Shown here piece by piece: positions 1-8,957 of a stretch of 14,682 nt of DNA (positions are counted from its first letter, which is position 1; each line of letters begins with the position of its first letter). Source of the DNA: Cyclostephanos tholiformis (lineage: Eukaryota; Bacillariophyta; Thalassiosirophyceae; Thalassiosirales; Thalassiosiraceae); assembly GCA_036939975.1 (NCBI GenBank), contig JALLPB010000558.1:1-14682 (forward strand), written 5' to 3'. A program made the position numbers and the translations under genes. The notes under the pieces were generated by a model. The model made no database searches. It saw only the letters and a program-made list of their open reading frames with translations, and was not told the origin of the DNA.

Positions 1-41
1 TGTCGAGGGACATGTTTTGACCAAAAGAAATTCAAAAGAAA

Positions 42-52
42 TTTGGCGGGAA
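42..52 (+). promoter_or_regulatory. E2F-like element upstream of the SLC35 gene
   Basis: TTTGGCGGGAA is a perfect match to the classical E2F/DP binding consensus and lies about 140 bp upstream of the transporter start codon. What is seen is only the 11-base match. Use of the site is inferred, and one match in a GC-rich flank could be chance. Confidence 0.3.
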
Positions 53-192
53 GTGGTGCTTAAACCCCGGCCTATGATACAGTATTTTTTGTCATCGAGG
101 GAACACAAGAATAGAAGAGAAAAAAAAAGAGGGATGACGCGCGAGACGCCGACCGTCGAGGAATTCAATTCACGCATCATACATCAACTAGA

Positions 193-1032
193 ATGGACGT
201 AAGGCCGGAAAACACCACGGCGACGACCGCACGCGCAATGTCTGCGGAGGGAGGGATGGAGGATGTCGCGTCGGACCGCCCGTCGCTCGCGGCGTACTAT
301 GACAACGACGACGACTGCGGCCGAGTGAGACGCCGGCGACGTCCTCAATCGTCGTCGTCCGACCACGACGACGACGATTCGACGACTGGGGGGGAAGGAG
401 CAGTCGTCGTACGCCGATCGGCCGCGTTCGAATGCGCGCCGAAGATTGGCGGGAGTGGGAGGGGGGTGGTGGGTGACGGTCCCCTCCTCCTCGTTTGTTC
501 GATCGGCATAACGTCGTGTTACCTGTGGTACGGCACGTTGCAGGAACGATTGTTTCGCTTGTATGACGACCATGACGACGACGACGACGGAGTAGGGAGA
601 GGGGGAGGGGGAGGAGGAGGAAGGGATGAGGGGGGGGGGAGTATGACTCTTTTCCTATTGGCGACGGGAACGTTCTCGTCGTTTTTGCTATCGTATGGGT
701 GGATCATTGTGGGGCGCATCCTATCGTCTCCACCATCGTCGTGCATAGACAATGTCAGCGGTCGCGAGGGATCAACGGCAATCGCTGGAAAAGGAGGAGG
801 GGTCGGGGAGTACACGAATGGAGATGACGACTGCGATACACTCGATCATCCCCTCATTATACTCACGTCACTAACGTACCTACTGGCAATGTCGGCGTCG
901 AACGAATCGTTGCATTACGTATCGTACCCCACCTGCGTGCTGGCCAAGAGCTCGAAGCTTATACCCACCATGGTTGTTGGTTGGATCGCTGATAAATGGT
1001 CCGGCAGGGAGTCGTCGTTGTCATCGTCGACG

Positions 1033-1066
<34 letters not shown>

Positions 1067-1896
1067 TGCATCGACGACAACGACACGCTCCCGATTGTGG
1101 CGGTCATCACGATGATGGGGGCATCGATGCAATGGAATTGATCGGGGCGGGTCTTATCACGACCGGGATTATATCGTTTCAGTACGTTCAATTACACAAG
1201 AGGCGGTCGACGAACGACGATGAGGATACCGTCGGGGGTCATGGCTTAGGAGGAGGAGGAGGGGGAGACTCGCCATACGGACTCGCGTTGTTGGGATTAT
1301 CCCTCCTCATGGACGGGTTGATGGCGGCCTGTCAGAATGCTCTTAAGCGTGGTGGTAGTGGCGGCCGAGGAAGGAGGAGGGGGAGAAGTAGGGGGGAGGG
1401 GGAGGGAGGATCCGACGAGGACGACGGCGGCATACTAGTCCCACTCCCAACGACGTCATATCGCAGAAGGCCGCCAAGCGCCATGGAGACAATGCTGTAC
1501 ATAAATCTGTACGCGACGTTGATGTTGCTTCCGGCTTCGTATTATGCCGGACAATTCCAACGCGGGATAGACGCGATGCTATCAAAGCACAAATCCATGT
1601 TGTTATTGCAACTCAATATATCGGCATCCTTGGGTCAGGTCTTTGTCTTCCTGACCGTACATCACTTCAGCCCACTCACATGCACGACCATCACCACCAC
1701 GAGGAAATTCTTCACCATACTTTTGAGCGTATATAAATTCGGGCACGTATTGAGCGTGGTTCAGTGGTTCAGCGTCGCGTTGGTATTCGCTGGCCTGTAC
1801 ATGGAAATCGTCGCCAAGTTATTCGAGAGGGGGGGGGGGAGAGGAGGACGATCATCTGGGGATACGAAGATCAGCGAGAAGAGGAAAGAGGAATAG
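193..1896 (+). CDS. SLC35B1/UTR1-type nucleotide-sugar (or ATP/ADP) transporter, ER type
   Basis: Membrane antiporter of the drug/metabolite transporter superfamily, SLC35B branch. Members carry UDP-sugars or ATP/ADP between cytosol and ER/Golgi lumen. The 567-residue frame is uninterrupted. About ten hydrophobic segments are visible, starting near residues 98, 151 and 221. Family signatures are the YGTLQE stretch after the first segment, SYPTCVLAKSSKLIP (244-258), the TTITTTRKFF motif (498-507) and the following FGH-LS-QW stretch. The last five residues are KRKEE, a KxKxx di-lysine retrieval signal, which points to residence in the ER. It is longer than typical relatives (about 320-350 residues) because of an acidic N-terminal extension of about 95 residues and low-complexity Gly, Ser and Asp loops between membrane segments. 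The first ATG of the frame is used as start; M16 and M22 are alternatives. Whether it carries UDP-galactose, UDP-glucose or ATP cannot be decided from sequence. Confidence 0.92.
1011..1066. repeat. TCG/TCATCG microsatellite inside the transporter gene
   Basis: Tandem TCG and GTCATC units encode a Ser run between predicted membrane segments 4 and 5. The reading frame is kept. Such tracts are likely to vary in length between alleles. Confidence 0.85.
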
Positions 1897-2305
1897 AGAG
1901 ATCCCACAAACACCGTAAGTACAATTTCCCTTGAACTATCCGAAAGTGGCATGACGTCGAGGTCTCGTCCTTTGGTGTTACCAATTTGACGGTTTCAAAC
2001 CTCAACTTTTAAGCTAGAAGCAACTAGAAAGGGATTGAAAAATTGTCCAGTCAACAATTTAGTGGCACAGTATAAAATCTTTTGTATGAACGTCGATGGG
2101 GACAAACTTTGAGTGTGCGTGGCTTAAATTTCACCAAGGATCTAATAAAGCAAATTTTCCAATAAACGAAGTTAGGAGTGAGTATAATTCGGGTGCATAA
2201 TTACTAGGTCCTATTTTGCGATTGCGGGGATGCAAGCCTTAGTTTCTGATTGAACAATTAATTTTTTAACACACCACTCCGATTGATAAGCATCGATGTT
2301 TGTTT
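1897..2305. other. Convergent intergenic spacer (shared 3' flank)
   Basis: This 409-bp AT-richer stretch lies between the stop of the plus-strand transporter and the stop of the minus-strand BRCT gene, so both 3' untranslated regions must lie in or across it. A consensus-like splice donor (GTAAGT) occurs at 1915-1920, just after the transporter stop. I see no RNA gene, long frame or repeat here. Confidence 0.7.
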
Positions 2306-5300
2306 TTACATTTGCGACTCGCTGACAACACAATTGAACAAGTTACTTTGACTTGACTTTTTCGGGTGATATCCAAGTTTGTAGAAGTCCTTGCAACACA
2401 GCAACACAATATTTCCCTGAAGGTTTTTTTCATCAACTACAATTTTAGCAGACGATGGACAGTCGACCAACTCATTGCCTCCGTGAGATTCCTATCATTA
2501 AAAAAATTAACGTTGAGCGTAGAGCTTTAGGGGAAGCAGAATCGCGCAAATAATACGAGCTCCTCACCAATACTTGTATTTCCAGTTTGAAGCTGTTTCC
2601 TTTATTCTCCCAGACAATACCAATAATTCTTCCGAATGAGGTTGCTTTGACACCTCGACTGAATTGGACGAGGTCCCCGACCTCATATCTAACACCAGCC
2701 TCTTTGATAGAGTAAAGGACGCATGGATTGCTCATACTAGTGCGATCAAAAGAAATCATGTATCGGACGTCTCCAAAAGGCAAGCGTTTCCGCTGAATGA
2801 TAGACTGGTGTGCCCATGCAAGATCTAAGAGAGGAACTTTATTATCAATGTGCTGTGTCAGTTTCGACACATAACCAGGAACTGAAACCACATGAGGCGG
2901 AAGTTCAGTTGACGCGGCCAAGCAACAATCGATTTTAACTTTATCGCCTTTAGGGATGTCAGAAAGTACTACGGCCCCACACGCAGTGAGAATCGTTTTC
3001 CTTAAGAGAATTCGGATGAGAAAAAAATTACGTGACTTTGATTAAAACGTCTACAAAATATAAGCACTGGACTCACCAAGCAATTTGGTCCTTTCCGTCG
3101 ACCGCCAAAGCAATGGTCATGCCATGGAAAATAGTTTCACCTTCCCCCTTAATGCGTCCTGGAGGATCCCAAGAACGTGCAGCTGATGCGCGTTGCAAGG
3201 TAAAGAACCCTCGTGATAAGTCGAGTCCGAGTGGTAGTCTATGTCTGGTGTAGAGCTCCGAGTCAAATGGCTTCGCTGCTCCATGATCTAAAAACTTTTG
3301 CTCCAAATCTGCGAGCCATTGATAGTGCAACAAAGGCGTCCCCAAAGAATTTGCGAGAATATACTTTGGTTTCCTCCAACTTGTATAGTCAGCAAGGAAG
3401 AAGACTTTTGCGCGTGCAGTTGATAGATTCAATGAATTGTGGTCGACGATTTCCCCACCTTGAGACAAAACCGTTTGTTAGATCCATTGACATGAGCAAT
3501 GCGCCATCCCGCATCAGTTGAAGCGATAAATTACTCACCAAGTTTCTTAATTTTTTCAGGGGTGTTCTCAGGAGCAGAGGAGTAAAAGAATTCTTGAATT
3601 TCATGAAGCATACAGCTTTAGAAGTGTTATAGAGACTCCAGAAACAGTGCATAAAAAAGAACTCACTGTAGCCACTAAGCGGACCGATAGGACCCCCTGC
3701 AATGCGCCTGCTGAAGGAAAGAAGACTAGTAGGGACAACAGCCTGAGTCTGAGACGAGTGAAATGATGGCGATGGAGTATCCTCTTCAAACTTTTCGACT
3801 CTTTGTCTCTTCGCTGCACTGGGGCCCTTTTTTGACCCGTGGGTGATTTCCCTCTTTGACAAAGAGTCAAGTTGACTTTTCTTCTTGGGAGTTTTTGCCT
3901 TTGAATCAGACTTCAATTCTGGTTGGAATGGCGGTGTGACTGGGCTAACCTGATACGTACTGGTAGCCCGACGAGACCGCACAGTAGAACTTAAGAGAAA
4001 GATAAATATAAGAACAAGTGCTTATACGGAGAACACAAAACGGAACGCTCCATGCGTACCTTTTGCCATGCTTAGCATCACGGTATTCAAGATTTTCATC
4101 CACAGCACGTTCGAGAACAGGCAAGATTGCGTCAAATGAGTCCGCATGATCAGAACACAAACTGGACAATTCTTTCAGCAGACTAATTTCTTTGAGCACA
4201 CATAAGACAACTTGTTCTTCGGTCAGATAATAGTCTGTTCCTAGTTGACCTTCTTGGACACCTTTTGAGCTTGGGGGGACGTAGCACCAATTTCTTATTG
4301 ATAATTTATCTCTGTAACGCTCGTGCCTCCAAGCAATGTTAGTCACGTCCCCCCCTTGGTCCTTCAAACAATTCCATAACGGTTGGAATAAAGACCCTAC
4401 GAAACGATCATGATCACCTGCACGCATGAAGTTTGATAGAATACCAATTATAGTTCGTGCGGAGGCAAGCGTAAGAATATTTCCACGTGCTCTATCACAT
4501 CGCGGATCACCATGGCGTCGGTGATTGGAGTCTTCCATGTGTTGGTCGGCTTTGCTATTCTTCAGATCAGTCACGGTGGTCTCACTGAGCGATTCATCTA
4601 AGTCACCACGTGCTGTAGCAGCGGCGATCACGTCATTAAAACAATCAAAGAAATGAATTCCAAGCTGTGTTCCTGCGTGCGTTGCTCCGTCTTTTGGTAC
4701 ATAGACTTGAACCAAAAAATGCACGAACTGTTATGTAGTATACAGATGCAAGAGCTCATAAAAAACATAGCAATGTAATTACCTTTATTATGTGGCTCAG
4801 GTCCACAAACGTATTTCCAACCAAGTTTCTGTAGCCTCTTCCAAATATCAACGTTTGACATGTTACTGCTGCTTTTATTCCTCCTCACACTCTCATTTCT
4901 ACTCTTCGTACCTTTCGATCGATTGGCCATAAGGGGTGTTTCGTCAGAATCTCTGTCACCACACACTTCTGCGCTGTGGACCAATCCTGTTTCCACCTTC
5001 TTGGCTGTACTAGAACTAAACGATGTGCCGAGCATAGTTTTGCCCGAGGAAGATGGTTTATTCTTGAGAGCAGAAATGAGAACCTTATCGTCACTTTCAT
5101 CTCCGCTGTCGCTTTCAGATCCAGTGCGTTTCTTCCTTTTGGTGGCCGTAACTGTAGGAGGTGTGCGTTTTTTTAACGCAGGCGGAGTTTCCTTCGCTGT
5201 CGCCGTCGAAGTCTTCAATCCCACACCTAATGCCCCTTTCATCTGAGCAATGACCACAAATTGCTTGTCCAAAAGAATATTTTTCTCCTTGATTATTTCA

Positions 5301-8245
5301 TCCTTTTGTTTGACTAGATCCTCGGCAAACTTGAGCTGGGTAAGTAACTTATTCTTCTCTTGGTTCAGCTTCTTAACGGATGCCTGATATGATTTCTTCA
5401 ATTGCGCTATTTCATCTGACAACTGTCTATTGCGAGAGACGTTATTCTGTATCTCTCTGGCGATAGGTAATATGTCATTTATCTCTCTCAGCTGTTCTCG
5501 AATTCGTTGGTCGGTTTGAGATTGCTGATGATCGACGACGGCATTGGTGTCATCAACATCGTTGGGTTGGTCCACGAACCGTCGGCTAATTTGAGGTCCC
5601 TGATCGTCAGAGGAATCGTCCTCGCTATCGCTGAATTCGGCCTCAGATGATGAATCTTTACGCTCGTATCTAAGGACCTTTGGTTTGATCACAGCCCCGT
5701 CGGTGCTCCTAGCCTTGGGTTTACTTTCGTTTGTCCACTTGAGATTGGAATCATTGTGCGCCGATGTCAAGGTGCCGCGAGAAAGGCGCTTGAAAGCAGA
5801 GGTCCGCTTGTTCATTTCGCTCTCGTCTTGGGTATCCTCAATAGAGTCATAACCATCATTGCTATGATCAATACCTGGCAAAGAGGTATCCTCCGATCCA
5901 TCGTCTACTTCACCACCATTAAAACTTTCATTACTAACAGTACTATCCATCGAACTCTTTTGTATGGGCTTAAATGATGGTATTTGCAGACGTGGGGAGC
6001 TGATGTAATTGGATGTCTTGTCATCCTTTCGACGAGCGCTGGTCATCCACGCAGCCTTCCCTCCACCACTGTTGTCACGACGGGATGGCGATGTTGATTT
6101 CATTACATTCATGTTGTTTACGTATTCTTCTTCAATAGCAACAGTAGTGGCGTGATCATCATTCGATAATGCGAAATGGATCATTTGTGTTGGGTCATCG
6201 AGCGCCTTGTTACGAAAACCACAGCCGTCATTCGACTTGGGGGGAGACGGGGAGGCAAGAAGTAAATCTTGTGACAGTTGTGTCGTTGCTTCGTCTCTAA
6301 CATCTCCCACCTTCTCAACATTTTCGTCGACGCCGTCGTCGTTGCAAGTCGTCTTCACCTTCGGCGATGGCGATGAATCTACCCCTCCATAAGAATGGTC
6401 CATAGGGTAAGAAATGTGCAACAACGAACCGTTTTCCGGGGTTTGTTTCATAATGCCGGGAGGTGGACTTATATCTTCATCGTTACAGACGACCTCTCTC
6501 TCTTCGATGACAAATCCATCGTTTCCGTTAGGTTGTTTCGCGTACGTCTGCTCATTCTGATATTTAGGCATCCACACATCCTTCTCGACCACGGATGCCT
6601 CAGGACCGGAGATGTGGGCTTTCATTGCCGGATTCTGGCCCTTCGAAGGATCGTCGACCGAGGACGAGGCGGCGGGAGGAATGGCTTGAGATGGCGCCGT
6701 GGGGAGCATCTGAGTTTCACAGTCATATACGGACCACCCCTCTGAACCAGACGGGACAACAATATCCCCCCCGTTAGTGCCCTCAAAGTGATTTTGACTA
6801 TCATCCTCGGAATCACAACCAATACTGGCACAACTTTTATTGATCAACGCTTCTTCTAGCTGAATATTTGAAGTGGACACCTCATCAGTCTGGACAGCAT
6901 CAAGCGCATACGTTTTAGCAGCGGGCGACATCTCACGCGGCCGTTGCTCAACTTCCTTCGGTTCATTTTCTAATTCAGAATCATCCGAATCCATCTGTGT
7001 GGTCTTGAGAGGCATCGAACATTCGCCAGTCAACGCAATGCTGTCGCTTCTAACCTCTTCCTTGTCATTCTCCGTAAGCTCTTGATTAATAGGGGAAGGA
7101 TCACCACCTGCGGTGGGATGGCGATGATATGATGATGCCGAGTCGTCGACTTGCTTCATATCGACGGACGATCCTCCGTCGGGCAATGTCTCGAGCTGCT
7201 CCGTCGGGGGCGAGGACGATGCCGTCGGCTTCTCGGGGGTAGAATCGCTACGATACACTCCTCGGCCTTTCTCGTTCATGACGGGATGGTCATACTCGGG
7301 CTCTGTCAATCCTGAAGGCATCGTATCCATCGCATGATACGAGTCGGCGGCGGGGGGCGTCGTCCTCGTCGTCGCGACGGCCTCCTCGATAACGGGCGAA
7401 GGCATCATCCCCCGCTCCTCGAGATCAACGATGACGTCCTTCAATGTTGGTCTCGCTCTCTCCTCCTCGTCCTTATCATTCCCTTCCATTCTCGTCCCCC
7501 CCCCCCACCCCTCGACGATATTACCGAATTCCTCCATCACCGTGCCGCCGTCATCTTCGCCACCGGTGCGTTGAATGCCGCCATATTCGTCGTCGTCGTC
7601 ATCGTCGTCATCGGCCGCGGCCTGGGTAAGGAGTCCGAACGATGCATACCCCCCCCCCGTCTTTGCCCCCGCATCACCGTCCCGAATTCGGATCATCGTT
7701 CGCGCCCCCCCGCCCCCATCCAATTCGTCGTCTTCCATTCCCGCGTCCGACAATTCATCGCGGACAATATTATTAATATTGGACGATCCGTCGGGACCTT
7801 CGTCCTTCGCATGTTCCTCCATCGTCATGGTATCCATCGTACCCTCCCTCTCCCGCCACGCCACCGACGGAGACGACGACGAGGATTTCCTTCCACTCCC
7901 CCCCGCGTCCGTATCTACCCGAATACGGGTCTGAGATTGAGTCGTTGGTTGAGTCCGAAACCGATCCTCGTCGTTTTCGTCGTCGTCGTCGTCGTCGTCG
8001 TCATCGCCGTCGTCGTCCCGTGTTCGTTCCTGCCGAGCCCCGACGTCGTCATACTCCTCCCAGCACCTACCGCAGTAGTAATCGCCGGGATTGTCAATGT
8101 CCTCCTCGCAGCTCGGTCCGGTGTCGCCGCATGTTCGGCACGTCGCGCATGATGGCGACTCGCCGTGATCGTCCTCGAATTCGGAATGGGGGAGACGACC
8201 GCTGCCGTCCCCCTCCGTCCAACGACACTCGTCTTCTTCATTCAT
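2306..8245 (-). CDS. Large tandem-BRCT protein with Cys-rich finger, SQ/TQ-rich region and BAH-like C-terminus (candidate 53BP1/Rad9-like checkpoint mediator)
   Basis: Seven exons, read on the minus strand: 8245-4783, 4705-4060, 3989-3667, 3592-3539, 3458-3077, 3000-2568, 2491-2306. All six introns are 70-80 bp with GT...AG ends, mostly GTGAG donors. Every junction restores frame, giving 1829 codons including TAA. Domains: Cys33, 36, 39, 46, 58 and 61, a putative zinc finger ending in a YYCGRCW motif; an acidic, low-complexity region to about 905 with 13 SQ/TQ sites; a coiled coil about 905-1003; a first W..L..LGW...YVP unit 1132-1185 and a second near 1275-1330 (YVPP at 1296-1299); a basic NLS-like stretch (AAKRQR); BRCT1 about 1466-1555; an RLPLGLDL linker resembling the YLLPAGYS linker of 53BP1; BRCT2 about 1600-1690; and a BAH-like fold to the end (VGDLVQF, then FGRIIGIVW). 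Known tandem-BRCT mediators bind phosphopeptides at damaged chromatin and are substrates of ATM/ATR kinases, so a nuclear checkpoint or repair role is inferred. The BRCT calls are strong; the BAH-like and GW/YVP calls are weaker. Confidence 0.85.
7978..8016. repeat. TCG/CGT trinucleotide repeat coding for Asp (minus strand)
   Basis: A run of TCG units on the plus strand reads as GAC codons in the minus-strand BRCT gene and makes an Asp tract just after the N-terminal Cys-rich finger. A shorter tract of the same kind lies near 7585-7612. Confidence 0.85.
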
Positions 8246-8532
8246 GATGATTGATGCTGTGCCTGCGCTTCGTCGTGTATGGTTGGTTCATATGATATAT
8301 ATTACGTTGCGTCACGTGAAAGCTGAATCTTTTGCGGAAGAGTTTCTCCAAAGAGGAAATACTACTTTACATTGTCTTGGGGGGTCAAAATGAGGGAAAA
8401 CGACTGGGGTCTCAAAATTTACTCCAAAAATTATGATGTTCCAATCGAGGTACAAATAATAAATTAGGTATAGTAGGTAGTTTAGTCCTCCCCCCCTTAC
8501 ATACTTACTTACCTATATATTAAGAGTGATCG
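8246..8532. promoter_or_regulatory. Divergent (head-to-head) promoter region with a CACGTG box
   Basis: Only 287 bp separate the start codons of the minus-strand BRCT gene and the plus-strand acetyltransferase, so both promoters must share this space or overlap. A palindromic CACGTG G-box/E-box, the usual bHLH or bZIP core, lies at 8313-8318, about 70 bp from the BRCT gene start and 215 bp from the acetyltransferase start. The region is AT-rich compared with both genes. No clear TATA box can be assigned to either side. Shared regulation is inferred. Confidence 0.55.
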
Positions 8533-8782
8533 ATGTTGTGGAACACAACCGACCCCCCGCCGCTCCTGCCCACACGCACACGCACCACCATGGTCGGCGT
8601 CCCCTTGCCATCGATGCCGATATGCCTACTACTTTTGACATGCGTAAATCGCGCGCGATGCTGGTCCACCCCTCTCACCACGACGATGATCCGCGATCCG
8701 TCGTCGTCGTCGTCGTCGTCGTCTTCCCTCCATCGTTCGTCGTCCCGCCAAGAACGTCCCGCTCGTCGTAGCGGCGGTCGGA

Positions 8783-8814
<32 letters not shown>

Positions 8815-8925
8815 TCCTCGTCGCGTCCGACGCGGCGACCGCCGCGCGGGATCGTCGTCCTCGCCTCCTCCCCCCCCCCAACGAGCTTCGACAATGATGT
8901 CGATGTCGTCGTCATCGACGACGAC

Positions 8926-8957
<32 letters not shown>

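Noticed and set aside
17..202. Small plus-strand frame upstream of the transporter
   Set aside because: Not in frame with the transporter, overlaps its start codon, and has no recognisable content. An upstream ORF is possible but unsupported.
184..573. Minus-strand frame opposite the start of the transporter
   Set aside because: Low-complexity Arg/Val sequence complementary to the acidic N-terminus of the transporter; no independent support.
1915..1920. GTAAGT donor-like site just after the transporter stop codon
   Set aside because: The protein is complete with a conserved C-terminal membrane region and a KxKxx tail. The site could mark a 3'-UTR intron, but I could not identify a convincing acceptor.
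3032..3521. Two overlapping plus-strand frames in the BRCT exon region
   Set aside because: They lie opposite well-supported BRCT exons with consistent splice sites and show no family features.
7334..8152. Plus-strand frame (272 codons) opposite the first exon of the BRCT gene
   Set aside because: It is a Pro/Arg/Val-rich mirror of the acidic region, with no domain. The minus strand has the long continuous frame and the Cys-rich finger.
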